In this document: positions 23,099-35,249 of the stretch, piece after piece
Layout: each line of letters starts with the position of its first letter
Position numbering within the stretch: position 1 is the first letter of the stretch
From: Tethya wilhelma
Taxonomy: Eukaryota > Porifera > Demospongiae > Tethyida > Tethyidae
Assembly: GCA_964030475.1 (NCBI GenBank)
Contig: CAXIPT010000007.1
Location: forward strand, 4,137,636-4,201,635
Direction of reading: 5' to 3'
DNA: 64,000 nucleotides
Made by a program: the position numbers and the translations under genes
The notes under the pieces: model-generated
What the model saw: the letters and a program-made list of their open reading frames with translations, nothing else
Database searches by the model: none
Told to the model about the DNA's origin: nothing

Positions 23099-23900
23099 AT
23101 AAGTAAAAAAAAGTGTTCTATAGTGTTGGAATAATAATTAATAATTATAGCAAAATTAACATATAGACTGATAGAGTCTACATACTTTTGACCAACTATA
23201 TATAGACAATGCACACATATTGAAATAAAAAAAATAATAATTATGACAGATTTTGACTTTGATTTGTTACTATTGACCAGGTGTAGCTATTTGACAATGT
23301 GTAGTAGACAAGTCAGCTAGTTTTTTTTGTTTTTTTTTTTGCATACATTCAGTTTGACATGTCAAGTGTCATGTGTGAAGGACTACAGACATATTGTGTT
23401 TGTGTGTGTATAGATCAAACTCACCACCAGGCTTGTGGTAATATAAGTGAACAAACAACTATTATTACTGGTTATTATTCAGATTGCAGACAATAAGGAT
23501 CATTGAATTCTTTAAAGGTGTATTTGTTAACAATTTGTACTGTAACAGTCTGGTATACAGCACACTGGCAACTTCACAATTGAGCTTATGATTCAAGACC
23601 CAATTATTGTAAAAAATTTAGTATGTAACTACAATATGCATGATCACAATTAATGGTAATAATAGTATTAAAAGTTGTGCTGGCAGATTAACACAATAAT
23701 AATTTATGTAATGGCACAATATATCACTGGAGCCAGTTGGCTTTGAATCATTGTTGAATGATAATGAGTACAACCATGTGCATGCAATGTTTATCAAGCT
23801 GGACGGTCTGACCTTACTGTCAGGGTTATCACAACACAATTGTCATGAAACTAGACTGAATGTCTAACTAGTTTGACTGATCTATGCACGAGACCATGAC
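23099..23900. other. Intergenic region before the beta-helix array
   Basis: No gene seen. From about 23470 it matches the region upstream of the alpha-type pseudogene at 32650 (shared CAGCTTTGAATCATTGTTGA and CATGAAACTAGACTGAATG patches), so it is part of the duplicated unit. Confidence 0.6.
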
Positions 23901-23910
23901 TATAAAACCA
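23901..23910 (+). promoter_or_regulatory. TATA box of alpha-type beta-helix copies
   Basis: GACTATAAAACCAATACTTCAC is conserved here, 112 bases before the P1 start, and at 32551-32560 before the decayed P6 copy. Confidence 0.65.
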
Positions 23911-24012
23911 ATACTTCACAGCTAACTCTATGCCTCGATCAGCTCAGTAGTGCATGGACCACTGACCACTATTTTATAATATTGATCAAAATTGTTTGGG
24001 AACAATTAAGTT

Positions 24013-25207
24013 ATGGAAAGGCAGTTGGTCAATCAACTACTCTCTGCAGTGAGCATTAGTATTTTGCTTCTCAATTCCTCTTTTGCAGCCGCTGAAGGTT
24101 CGTATGTTGATGTGATTCCTTTGTCGTACTGCTTGGAGAATTCTCTCTCTAGTATCAGTGCCAACATGACTTCATCTGAGAGGCAATCCTCTGAAACAGC
24201 TGCTATTAATCTCCTTCCTGGGCAACACATACTTGATACGGAGCTAACGATACAAAGCATTTCAAAGTTTGAGATGTATACTTTGTCCAATGACTCTGCC
24301 ACTGTGATTTGTAAAGAATCAGGGAAAATCACACTCGAAGACATCTCAAGTGTGCATATTAGAGATGTAATGTTCATAAGATGTGCAGGAATCGAAATTG
24401 CACAGGTTAATGCGTTAACTCTCAAAAATTGTCAATTCCATGGTCCTGGTAAAGCAGCTTACAGTGCTGTGACCTTACATCACGTCTCCTCAGCTCAGAT
24501 CATTGAAAGCCATTTTACGTCCTATGACAATATTGAAAGAGGAGCACTCCGTCTTGATGGTAGCAGTAATGCCATCATTATAAAGAGCAGATTTCATCGT
24601 AATGTGGCAGCACAAGAGAGTGGTGGTTTATTCATAACAAACGGTCATAACATTACAATTGATCAAAGCACCTTCAGTCAAAACAATGCATCAGAATGGT
24701 TTGGTGGTTGTATTTCTGTATGGGGAAGTAATTTTGAAATCAGGCACTAGATTGGAATGGTGGGGCTGTGAACACAGCATCAGGTGGAGTTGGACTCCGA
24801 GTACATAATGCTACTGTCAACATTGAAGACAGCATCTTTGCTAGAAATATAGCAAATCGTGGAGGAGGTATGTTTGTTGAGTACAAATCCAGAGTCAGAA
24901 TTGATGGTTCAATTTTTTAAAAAATAATTATAGTACAACAAAATGGCAGTGGTGTCTATGCTGGTAACTCTAACAATGTGCAGTACCTTTAGAAGGAACA
25001 CAGCAAAGAGAGGTGGAAGTTTATATACATATGTTGGCAATATTCAATTTGTCAGTATTGAGGATAGTATATACATTACGAATGAACAATGCAACATTAG
25101 GAGCGTGTGTCTATGTATGCCTAAACAATCTTGTTGATATTGATACAACAACTCAAAACAACCTATTAAGGAATGGAGATCCTGATTATGTAGTATTGGA
25201 AGAATAG
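24013..25207 (+). pseudogene. Beta-helix gene P1 (alpha type), truncated and frameshifted
   Basis: An open frame of 245 residues starts with a signal peptide (MERQLVNQLLSAVSISILLL...FAAAEG). The family's N-terminal region follows (YCLENSLSSISAN, NLLPGQHILDTELTI, VHIRDVMFIRCAGIEIAQV), then the first FxxN/GG rungs (FHRNVAAQESGGLF, FSQNNASEWFGGC). A stop at 24748 ends the frame. Homology continues in other frames (IEDSIFARNIANRGGGMF, then the tail with NGDPDYVVLEE at 25207), interrupted by more stops. The upstream TATA box and start are intact, so a short secreted product is possible, but the full-length protein is lost. Confidence 0.8.
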
Positions 25208-25683
25208 AAGATTGGTGTTCACCACAGTACTGTACGTGATGTATGAGACAAGTTTGAGAAACTATATAGCTAACTAAATAATTACAACAATGTGTGTGTG
25301 TAGTGCTATTCATGTAAATACAAATTTGAATCAAGTGACCCCATTTTATGGTACAATAATTACTATACAATGCCTATTGTGATTGCTATGAAAATTTAAG
25401 GCCTCTTTGTGAGGTGTACTAGATCACTATGATAATCAACGTGACTGATGCATTGTCATGTAGGCATGCAAATAAGGATCAAAATTATGGCTGTTTTTGT
25501 GCACTATAATAATTATACGCATAGTGATATAAATCCTTAACAAAGACCTACTAATAAGACTGCAATCATTTGGCTTGCTGAAGTTATTATTTCCCAATTC
25601 TGACTGTTACAGTGATCAGCTTGCTCTTACCACAAGCTAGTGAGAGTATTGAACAAGAGTCCAGTATACCTATTTCTGAAAAG
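25208..25683 (+). promoter_or_regulatory. Conserved upstream region of beta-type gene P2
   Basis: Strongly similar to 29184-29670 and 33420-33930, which precede P4 and P7. Shared blocks include ATTTGAATCAAGTGACC, CTATGAAAATTTAAGGCCTC and TGATCAG(T/C)TTGCTCTTACCAC. A TATAAAT box lies at 25529-25535 (29497-29503 and 33754-33760 in the other two), 155 to 177 bases before the ATG. Confidence 0.75.
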
Positions 25684-28545
25684 ATGAAGACACTTTCAGC
25701 CAGCTCTTTGACAGCAATCGCTGCCCTACTCACGACTGCTCTCCTCGTGACTTGCACAGCTACTGAGGATGATTTGTACATTGATGTGGTTCCTTCATCA
25801 TACTGCTTCGAGAACTCCCTCTCAAGTGTTGCCAGTTGCAAGAGTCTATCATCAGTAAGTGGACAATCTTTACATACAGCAATTCAACTCCTTCCTGGGG
25901 AACACACACTTGATACAGCACTCACAATAAAAAATACTTCAAATTTTGAGATGTATACTTCACCCAATGACTCAGTCTCTACTGCTTTTGTGATCTGTAA
26001 AGAAGCAGGGACTATTACACTTGAGAACATTTCACATGTTCACATTAGAAATATGGGCTTTGTTGGATGTACAGGAATTCAACTTTTATTTGTAGATAAA
26101 CTAATCCTTCAGAACTGTCATTTTCGTGGTCCTGCTGAAACAGCCAACAATACTAGTGTTGTTACTTTACAACAGGTTTTATTAGCTCAAATTATTGACA
26201 AGTAGTAAAAATTTTGAAAAAATAAGTAGTGTAGGAATGGGCAGTGCGGTAAAAAGTATTGGAACAAGGTAGGGTCTCAGTTTCGGCACATGACTACTTA
26301 ATTTTTATTTTTTAATCCTCATATGGATTTTTCAGTGTCGTGTTGCAATAATCTGTACACTATAATAGTACCATAGCTTATCATAATTATTGCATTGGTT
26401 CACTATTATAATAATAATTATTTGGCTAAGCAATGGAGTAAACTAAAATAGACAGGTATATAACCTGCTGGCCAAGAGTTGGGCATAAAAATGAAGTAGT
26501 CATGTGCCGAAACTGAGACCCTACCTTGTTCCAATACTTTTTACCGCACTGCCCATTCCTACACTACTTATTTTTTCAAAATTTTTACTACTTGTTCATT
26601 CACTTTTTTCAACACTACAGTGTGGAGACTATCAGAGACTGGTTAGTCCCTACAAAAAGCTTGAGTCTCAGCTACATGCACTTCATTATGCTAGAGGCTA
26701 GTGCGCATGCGCATAATAATGCCACGTGGATAATGACCTTTGAACTCTACCTACAAAGATGGCTGCATTGTAGCACATAAATTTATACACTAAGTTTCAA
26801 AGCTTTCTAGTTTTTGTTCAGGCCTATTTACAATGAAAACGAGTATAAAGGAACGTACTACCCAAGAAAAGAACTTACTTTGTGGCGTCAAAGTTGGCTC
26901 AACACTTTCTGGTTCTCTGGAAATCGTTTTCAAGTAAGTCAGTTAGAAGGAAGTAAGTAAGTAAGTAAGTAAGTTAGGAGAACAAAATTGCACTAGTGTG
27001 GCTTCTCGCAAGCGCTCTCTCTACGAGTGATCAGAAAAGTTTCGGCAAAGTTTAAGCCTTCCATGCAGTTGGTTTTCTGTAAAGGAGAGCCTCTGAGCAA
27101 GTTTGAAGCCTCTACTTTGTGTTGTTAGATTTTTATAGCGATAAATATTTTGTATTGTGTCTATGGGACAGTCGGCCCATTCCTACTATACGTACTACCG
27201 TACGTATGATAGTTCTTTCACAGACTATGACAATGTTATCAAAGGAGTGTTGAGCATTTACAACAGTAGCAATATCATAATCACAAAGAGTAAATTTCAA
27301 ATGAACATGGCAGCACAATATGGTGGTGGTATATATGTAGAAAACAGTAGTAATATTAAAATTGATCAAAGTACATTCAACCAAAACAATGCAAAAGAAT
27401 GGAATGGTGGTTGTATGTATATTGCTACGTCAAATGGTGTAACAATTAGAGAGAGTACTTTTGTTGACAATATGGCAGGATATAGTGGTGGTTGCTTATA
27501 CATCAGTGATAGTAATGTTGTAATTATTGACAGCACATTTAGAAGCAACACAGTGATACAGTGGCATGGTGGTGCATTGTATGCAAACAGGAGTATAATT
27601 AATATTGAGAATTGTGTCTTCAATAGGAACAAAGCTCATAGGGATGGTGGTGCTGTATACACCTACCGTTACAACAACATCACTATTAGTGGGACTGTTT
27701 TTAGGGCAAATACAGCAAGATATGGTGGAGGAGGTCTACTTGTCTATTACCACAGTGTGGCATCAGTACAAGAATGTACATTTATTGAGAACACAGCAAG
27801 AGAAGGAGGTGGTGCGCAATTCTACTACTATAGCACTGTTCATATCAAAGGTAGCACTTTCATCAGAAATGTGGCCAATGGGAGAGATGGTGGAGGTCTA
27901 CATGTGGATCGTGACAGCAAAGTAGCAATTGAGAGTTGCACTTTTCATAAGAATACAGCTCGTGATGATGGTGGAGGTCTATATGTGGATGAAAGTAGCA
28001 TACAAATGTACAGTTGTATTTTCCATGAGAACACAGCCCATGATGATGGTGGAGGTCTATATAATATTGACAGCAATATAACCATTGTAAGTTGTACTTT
28101 TCTCCAGAATATGGCTCATGATGATGGTGGAGGTCTAAGGTATCGCTACAGCAACATGACAATTAATGATTGTACTTTTCATGGGAATACAGCCCTTGAC
28201 AATGGTGGAGGCCTGGATGCATATCGTGGCAGCTTAACAATTAATGGCTGTACTTTTTGTGAGAATACAGCCCAGGATAATGGTGGAGGCCTGTATTTGT
28301 ATAGATACAACAACATAACAATTGATGGTTGTATTTTCCGTGAGAATACAGCCCATGGAGATGGTGGTGGAGTATATGCATACTACAATACCAATGTGAG
28401 TATTGCTGATAGTAGCTTCACAATGAACAATGCAGTAATGAGTGGTAGGTGCATATACAACCGGCAAAATAATATTATGACAATTGATACAACAACTCGC
28501 AACAACCTATCCAAGGATCCTGGCTGTCACTATAATTATGGTTGA
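25684..28545 (+). CDS. Secreted Pmp-like beta-helix protein P2, interrupted by a 1-kb element
   Basis: Secreted protein: signal peptide MKTLSASSLTAIAALLTTAL, then the N-terminal region (YIDVVPSSYCFENSLSSV, LLPGEHTLDTALTI). About 15 rungs follow with FxxN and GG(G/C)(I/L/M)Y motifs and many N-glycosylation sequons, more than the 10 rungs of its neighbour P4. The frame stops at 26205, where an inverted-repeat element begins, and resumes at about 27208. Splicing 26202-27212 (GT...AG, 1011 nt) would restore the frame exactly, giving 616 residues and IIDNSFTDYD where P4 has VIDSSFTSYD. Without splicing it is a broken gene. It ends CHYNYG. Known family fact: FxxN and GGA(I/L/V) repeats define chlamydial polymorphic membrane proteins, which are beta-helix adhesins. 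Adhesion or recognition here is inference. Confidence 0.7.
26198..27207. mobile_element. Foldback/MITE-type insertion inside beta-helix gene P2
   Basis: Paralog P4 has no sequence here. The left part (26198-26595) is a near-perfect foldback with arms of about 108 bp starting ACAAGTAGTAAAAATTTT. The same arm occurs singly at 38664-38760 and 47787-47886. The remaining 600 bases end with an inverted GTAGGAATGGGC (at 27179-27190), shared with the left arm. The insert contains a GTAAGTAAGTAAGTAAG run and no coding sequence. Confidence 0.85.
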
Positions 28546-28769
28546 CCCTTTAAGTTAGATTTTCAGAGGTCAAACTCTGAGTGTCTGTGTGTTAATTAGT
28601 CTATATTATACAAGGACTCAAAGTGCGAGTGAGTGAATAATAGTTAACATTCAATTTGTTGGTATTGAAGATTTGTGTATAAGGTTGCAGTTATTATTGC
28701 ATGTATGTCCGTATTCATTCTAATATAGGCGCCATCCTAATTTAGGCACCGTTTAGCCCCGACCACGTG

Positions 28770-29183
28770 CACAATTATTAATATTGAAGACAGCATTTTT
28801 GCCAGAAATGTAGCTGATTTTGCCGGAGGAGGTATGTTCATTGACTACTCCAGAGTCACAATTGATGGCTGTACTTTTTCAGAAAACAAATTAAGCACGA
28901 CACTATGGTGGTGGTGCATGCATGTGAGTGCTAGTAACTTGAACAATGTGACAGTAGAGAGCAGTACATTAAATTTAAAAGAAACACAGCAATGAAAGGT
29001 GGAGGTTTATACACAGCTAGCGGAAATGCTGTCAGTATTGAGGACAGTACATTACGAATGAACAATGCAACATCAGGAGCATGTGTCTATGTACGCCGTA
29101 ACAATCTCATTCATATTGACACAGCAACTCAAAACAACCTATTAAGGAATGGAGATCTTGATTGTGTAGTATGGGAAGAATAG
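28770..29183 (+). pseudogene. Beta-helix fragment P3 (alpha type), 3' part only
   Basis: Starts abruptly at IEDSIFARNVADFAGGGMF and runs with frame breaks to the alpha-type tail (NNLIHIDTATQNNLLRNGDL...WEE). It has no start, signal peptide or N-terminal region. It corresponds to the 3' end of P1 and P6. Confidence 0.8.
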
Positions 29184-29670
29184 AAGATTGGTGTTCACCA
29201 AACTATAAGTACTCTATGGTGTATGAGACAAGTTTGCATGAGAAACAAAGCTAGCTAAATAATTATAACAATGTGTGTGTGTAGTGCTATTCATGCACAT
29301 ACAAATTTGAATCAAGTGACCCCATTTTATGGTAAAATTACTATACAATGCCTATTGTGATTGCTATGAAAATTTAAGGCCTCCTTGTGGTCTATAGCTA
29401 CTAGATCACTATAATCATCATGACCGATGCATTGTCATGCATGTGACTCAATATTATGATATCACTTTGTGCACAATACGCATGCATATTGATATATATA
29501 AATCCTAAACAAAAGACTTAAAATAAAACTGCATTCAAAAATTTGCCTTGAAATAATAATTAAGTAGCTATATTATTTCCAAATTCAGACTGTTATGTAC
29601 AGTGATCAGTTTGCTCTTACAACGAGCTAGTGAGAGCATAGAATAAGTATTATAGCTGTTAATTTCTGGA

Positions 29671-31122
29671 ATGATGGGGACACTTTCGACCAGCTCTTTG
29701 ACAGCAATCGTTGCTCTACTCATGATTGCTCTCCTCATGACTTGCACATCTGCTGAGGATAGTTTGTACATTGATGTGGTTCCTTCATCATACTGCTTTG
29801 GGAACTCCCTGTCAAGTGTTGCCAGCTGCAAGAGTCTACCAAGTGGACAATCTTCAAATAAAGCAATTCAACTCTTTTCTGGGAAACATATACTTAATAC
29901 AGGACTCACAATAAAAAATGCTACAAATTTTGAGATGTACACTTCACCCAATGACTCAGCCTCTACTGCTGTTGTGATCTGCCAAGAAGCAGGGACTATT
30001 ACACTTGAGAACATTTCAAATGTTCACATTAGAGATGTGGTGTTTATAGGATGTACAGGAATTCAAATTGTGCTAGTTGACAAGCTGATCCTTGAGAACT
30101 GTCATTTCCGTGGTCCTGCTAAAAGAGCTGAGAGTGCTGTGACTTTACGCCAAGTCTCCCTAGCTCAAGTTATTGACAGTTCTTTCACATCCTATGACCA
30201 AGTTAAGAAAGGAGTGTTGAGCATTTATAGCAGTAGCAATATCATAATCACAAAGAGTAAATTTCAAAGTAATGTGGCAGCACAAGAAGGTGGTGGTATA
30301 TATGTAAAAAACAGCACTAACATTAAAATTGACGACAGTACTTTCAGTCAAAACAGTGCAAGACAATGGCATGGTGGTTGCATGTATGTTGACACAAGCC
30401 ATGTCATAATCAGACAGAGTACTTTTGCTGAGAACACAGCAGAATTTCATGGTGGTTGCTTATACATAAGAGATAGTAACATTGTAATTGCTGACAGTAC
30501 ATTTAGAAGCAACACTGTTATGGAATATCATGGTGGTGCAATGTACGCATACAGGAGCACAATTAACATTGATGATTGTGTCTTCAGTAGGAACAAGGCT
30601 CATCAGTGGCATGGTGGTGCTATATACACCTACAGATACAACAACATCACTATTAGTGGAACTACTTTCAGAGAGAATACAGCAAAATATTATGGAGGTG
30701 GCCTACATGTCTACTATCATAGTGTTGCATCTGTACAAGAGAGCACATTTATTGAAAACACAGGAAGGTATGGAGGTGGTGCATATTTATATTATTACAA
30801 CGATGTTCATATCAAAGGTAGCGCTTTCATCAGAAATGTGGCCAATGGTAACTATTTTGGTGGTGGAGGTCTGTACATGTATTATTACAGCAACATAACA
30901 ATTGATGGTTGTACTTTTCGTGAGAATACAGCCCATGATGATGGTGGTGGAGTGCATGCATACTATAATACCAATGTGAGTATTACTGACAGTAGCTTCA
31001 CAATGAACAATGCATTGGACGATGGTAGGTGTCTATATACCCGATTAAATAATAATACAATAATTGATGCAACAAGTCGTAACAGCCTATCTAAGGATCC
31101 TGGATGTCACTATAATGGTTGA
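29671..31122 (+). CDS. Secreted Pmp-like beta-helix protein P4 (beta type), intact
   Basis: An intronless frame of 483 residues. The signal peptide is MMGTLSTSSLTAIVALLMIA (start at 29671 or 29674). The N-terminal region carries cysteines (YCFGNSLSSVASCKSL), then the GKHILNTGLTI and VHIRDVVFIGCTGIQI strands and a GP turn (NCHFRGPAK). Ten rungs of 24 to 27 residues follow, each with FxxN (FQSN, FSQN, FAEN, FRSN, FSRN, FREN, FIEN, FIRN, FREN, FTMN) and usually a GG(G/C/A)xY/H turn. The tail is RNSLSKDPGCHYNG. There is no membrane segment or GPI signal, so it is predicted to be secreted. Tyrosine ladders and N-x-S/T sequons on the rungs fit a right-handed parallel beta-helix. It is the best reference copy for the array. 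Function unknown; adhesion is inference from Pmp proteins. Confidence 0.88.
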   Translation: MMGTLSTSSLTAIVALLMIALLMTCTSAEDSLYIDVVPSSYCFGNSLSSVASCKSLPSGQSSNKAIQLFSGKHILNTGLTIKNATNFEMYTSPNDSASTAVVICQEAGTITLENISNVHIRDVVFIGCTGIQIVLVDKLILENCHFRGPAKRAESAVTLRQVSLAQVIDSSFTSYDQVKKGVLSIYSSSNIIITKSKFQSNVAAQEGGGIYVKNSTNIKIDDSTFSQNSARQWHGGCMYVDTSHVIIRQSTFAENTAEFHGGCLYIRDSNIVIADSTFRSNTVMEYHGGAMYAYRSTINIDDCVFSRNKAHQWHGGAIYTYRYNNITISGTTFRENTAKYYGGGLHVYYHSVASVQESTFIENTGRYGGGAYLYYYNDVHIKGSAFIRNVANGNYFGGGGLYMYYYSNITIDGCTFRENTAHDDGGGVHAYYNTNVSITDSSFTMNNALDDGRCLYTRLNNNTIIDATSRNSLSKDPGCHYNG

Positions 31123-31539
31123 TTGTGAATGTTTAGGGTTCAAACTGTAACTGTGCAGAACATAAAACTGTGTGTGAAAATTGCTTTTATTTGTACAATT
31201 GAATAGTTAAAATTGAGTTTTGTTTGACTGCATTGCATGTGTATTGCATGTATTCGATTTGTTTAGGTGTGAAAAAGATTTACTGATGATGATGATGAGG
31301 TATAAGTTACTATAACGATTGTGAATCAGTCTAACAAAAGATAAAATCAATAATATTATCATAATGATACTATATTATTATAGCTAAAGCTATAAATCAA
31401 AAGTTTATGTAACACGACCTATATACATCAGGCACTTGACAGTACAAGCTTAAGGCTAGTACTTTATAATATTGGCACATCTGATCTATGGTGGCTGTAT
31501 CTATATGCATTTGTATGTAACTAAATAATTATTATTGCT
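31123..31539. other. Spacer after P4
   Basis: P4 3' region and AT-rich spacer with a GATGATGATGAGG run. No gene seen. Confidence 0.5.
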
Positions 31540-31973
31540 GATAGCTATAGCACATTCAAGAAAAACATTGTATTGGACTCGGTGTATGCTTTTAGTCACA
31601 TTGATGATTGTGTCATCAACAAGAATTTAAAGCACTGAATTGGGATGGTGCATGGGGCCATATAGCAGCATATTATCAAAGCAGAATCACCATGATTGAT
31701 GGAACTACTTTCAGAGAAAATTCAGTACTCTATACATATTCAATGAACGATAGTACATTTTTTGTTGAGAACGCAGCAAGCGAAGGAGGTGAAGTATATT
31801 TCCATTACCACAATAGTATTGATATCAAAGACAGCACATTCATCAGAAATGTAACAAACAAGGATGGAGGCATACATGCTAAATACTCCAGTCTAATGCT
31901 AGATGGCTGTACTTTTTCAAAAAACACTGCAGGTCTGCTGAACAAGATGGTGGTGGTATGTCTACAGGCCTAG
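31540..31973 (+). pseudogene. Beta-helix fragment P5
   Basis: Retains rung pieces (DDCVINKN, GTTFRENS, FIRNVTNKDGG, DGCTFSKNTAG) in one open frame from 31608. It lacks a start, signal peptide and N-terminal region. It looks like a broken middle part of a beta-type gene. Confidence 0.75.
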
Positions 31974-32649
31974 GTATAATAATGTAACTATTGACAATCA
32001 AGCCTAACAGCTAGAGCAGCTAGTATTAATAATATAAACAGTTACACCTTCTTCCTACGGCTTTTAGTAATATTATAAGTGAACAAACAAGCATAATTAT
32101 CTTTCAGATTGTGGACAATAATGATCAAACTGCCGGTGTTGTATTTGTTGACAATTATAGTACAGTCACAACTACATCAATGTGCCAAGGCAACGATATG
32201 AAACCAATCTCTAGATAAAAAGTTGTACAATGATAATCCGGAATACTATAATATCATGAGTCTATTACAAACAAGAGTTATGGTAACTGCAACACACATG
32301 TGATCACAATCAATGATAATAATAAAAGCTGTGCTGGCAGATAACATGATGCACTATTACTAGCTATAGAGCCAGTTGGCTTTGAATCATTGTTGAATGC
32401 ATGATAGTGATTCTCAGTGAGTATAACAAATTGAATGTTTATCATGATCAAGTTGGACCTTACTGTCAGTGTTATCACAACACAATTATCATGAAACTAG
32501 ACTGAATGTCTAACTAGTTTGACTGATCTATGGTTCTATGAGACTATGACTATAAAACCAATACTTCACTGACACTACAGTGGGTGCCTCAATCAGGTTT
32601 GGTGGATTGGCCTGGACCACTGGTTTAAGATATTGCTTATCAAATCTCT

Positions 32650-33417
32650 TTGAAAAACAAGTTATTGCAAAGCAGTTAGTCAATTGCCTACTCTCTGCAG
32701 TGAGCATTAGTATTTTGCTTTTGAATTCCTCCTTTGCAGCTGCTGAAGGTTTTTCATATTGCTGCGATTCCTTTCTCCTACTGCTTGGAGAATTCTCTCT
32801 CGAGTATCAGTGCCAACATGACTTCCTCTGAGAGGCAATCCTCTGAAACAGCTGCTATTAATCTCCTTCCTGGGTGACACACAATTGATACGGAAATAAC
32901 AATACGAAGCATTTCAAAATTTGAAATGTATACTTTGTCTATAATGTCTCTGCCATTGTGATTTGCAAAGAATCAGGTTAAATCATGCTTAAAAACATCT
33001 CCAGTGGTCACATTCGAGATATCCTGTTTGTAAGATGTGCAGGGATCCAAATTGTGCAAGTGGCATACTTTGCCGGAGGAGGTATGTTTATTGACTATTC
33101 CAGGGTGACAATTGATGGTTGTACTTTTTCAGAAAACACAGCACGACATTATGGTGGTGGTGTGAGTGCTAGTAACTTGAACAATGTGAGTACATTTAAA
33201 AGAAACACAACAATGAAAGGTGGAGGTATATATATACATATCAGATGGAAACAATATCAGCATATTGAGGACAGTACATCCCGAATGATCAATGCAACAT
33301 CAGGAGCATGTGTCTATGTACGCTTAAACAATCTCATTGATATTGACACTTAGTCCTACAATTCAAAACAACCTATTAAGGAATGGAGATCTTGGTTGTG
33401 TAGTATGGGAAGAATAG
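32650..33417 (+). pseudogene. Beta-helix pseudogene P6 (alpha type)
   Basis: Begins with the alpha-type signal region (KQLVNCLLSAVSISILLLNS) but has lost its start codon. Frameshifts follow within the N-terminal region, then a deletion of most rungs, then the alpha tail (GGGMFIDYSRVTIDGCTFSE, NNLIDIDT, WEE). The TATA box at 32551 is still present. It parallels P1 and P3. Confidence 0.82.
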
Positions 33418-33930
33418 AAGATTGGTGTTCACCAAACAAAGTAAGTACTGCACGGTGTATGAGACAAGTTTGAGAAACTCTATAGCTATAGCTGAATAAC
33501 TATAACAATGTGTGAGTGTAGTACTATATATTCAAATACGTATACAAATTTGAATCAAGTGACCTCTTTTTATGGTACAATTCTACAATGTCTATTGTGA
33601 TTGCTATGAAAATTTAAGGCCTCCTTGTGAGGTCTAGCTACTAAAAAATACTACAATAATCAACGTGACCGATACATTGTGATGCATGTGACTCAGATAA
33701 GGATCAAAATTATGATATCACCTTGTGACCATAATATTATGCATGTACATTGGTATAAATTCTAAACAAAAGACTTACAATAAGACTGCATTCACAAATT
33801 TGCCTTGAAATAATTAAGTAGCTGTATCATTTCCAAATTCAGACAGTGATCAGTTTGCTCTTACCACGAGCTAGTGAGAGCACAGTATAATATAGTTAAT
33901 TATTATTATAGCTATTAATTTTCTGGAAAG

Positions 33931-35249
33931 ATGGGCACACTTTCAGCCAGCTCTTTGACAGCAATCATCGCCCTACTTACAAATGCTCTTCTCGTGACTT
34001 GCACATCTGCTGAGGATAGTCTGTACATTGATGTGGTTCCTTCATCATACTGCATTGAGAACTCCCTCTCAAGTGTTGCCAACTGCAAGAGTCTATCAAG
34101 TGGACAATCTTCGAATTCGAATGCAGCAATTCAGCTCTTCCCTGGGGAACACACTCTTGATACAGGACTCATGATAAAAAATGCTTCAAAGTTTGAGATG
34201 TACACTTCACCCAATGACTCGGTCTCTACTGCTGTTGTGATCTGTCAAGAAGCAGGGACTATTACACTTAAGAACATTTCACATGTTCACATTAGAGATG
34301 TGGTGTTTGTAGGATGTACAGGAATCCAAATTGTGCTAGTTGACAAGCTGATCATTCAGAACTGTCATTTCCATGGTCCTGCTGAAAGGGCCTACAGTGC
34401 TGTAACTTTACGACAGGTCTCCTTAGCTCAAATTATTGAAACATCTTTCATATCCTTTGACCAAGTTTACAGAGTGCTGAGCATTTATATAGCTGTAGCA
34501 ATATCTCAATCACAAAGAGCAGATTTCAAACTAATATTGGAAGTGGTATCAATGCAATAAACAGTAATAACATTAAAATTGACCAGAGTAGTTTCATTCA
34601 AAATAATGCAAGTTTGCATGGTGGTTGTATTTATGCCAGTACTAGTCAAATCATAATCAAACAGAGTACTTTTACTGAGAACACGGCAGGATTTGATGGT
34701 GGTTGCTTGTACATGAGAGATAGTGACATTGCAATTGCTGACAGCACATTTAGAAAAAATACAGTAATAAAGTTCAATGGTGGTGCTTTGTTTGCATACA
34801 GTAGGAGTACAATTCACATTGATGATTGTGTCTTCAGTAGGAATAAGGCTCATTGGCATGGTGGTGCTCTATACACCTACAGTTACAACAACATCACTAT
34901 TGGTGGGACTACCTTCAGAGAGAATACAGCAGGATATGATGGAGGTGTTCTGCGTGTCTACAAGAACAACGATGTATCAATTCAAGAGAGTATGTTTATT
35001 GAAAACACAGCAAGAGAAGGAGGTGGTGCATATTTCTACCTCTACAACAATGTTCACATCAAAGATAGCACTTTTAACAGAAATGTGGCTGCTCATTTTC
35101 CTAGTGGGGGTCTATATATGTATCTCTACACCAACTTAACAATTGATGGTTGTACTTTTCGGGACAATACAGCCTATGGAAATAGTGGTGGAGTATATAC
35201 ATCCCTGGATAATAATGTGAGTATTGCAGATAGTATTATAGCCTCATAA
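33931..35249 (+). pseudogene. Beta-helix pseudogene P7 (beta type), one small frameshift and lost 3' end
   Basis: The signal peptide, N-terminal region and early strands are intact and close to P4. A two-base insertion near 34487, where P4 reads IYSSSNIIITKSKF, shifts the frame, which closes at 34560. Homology resumes in another frame at about 34600 and holds seven further rungs (FTENTAGFDGGCLY to FRDNTAYGNSGGVY) until ADSIIAS, where the last rung and the conserved tail are replaced by unrelated sequence. The upstream region and TATA box are intact. If the indel is a sequencing error, a 3'-truncated protein could still be made. Confidence 0.8.

Noticed and set aside
29671..31122. Bacterial contamination as the source of the Pmp-like genes
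   Set aside because: Genes are embedded between animal genes and shared eukaryotic MITEs, have TATA boxes and typical signal peptides, and their base composition matches the surroundings. Ancient transfer remains possible but cannot be decided here.
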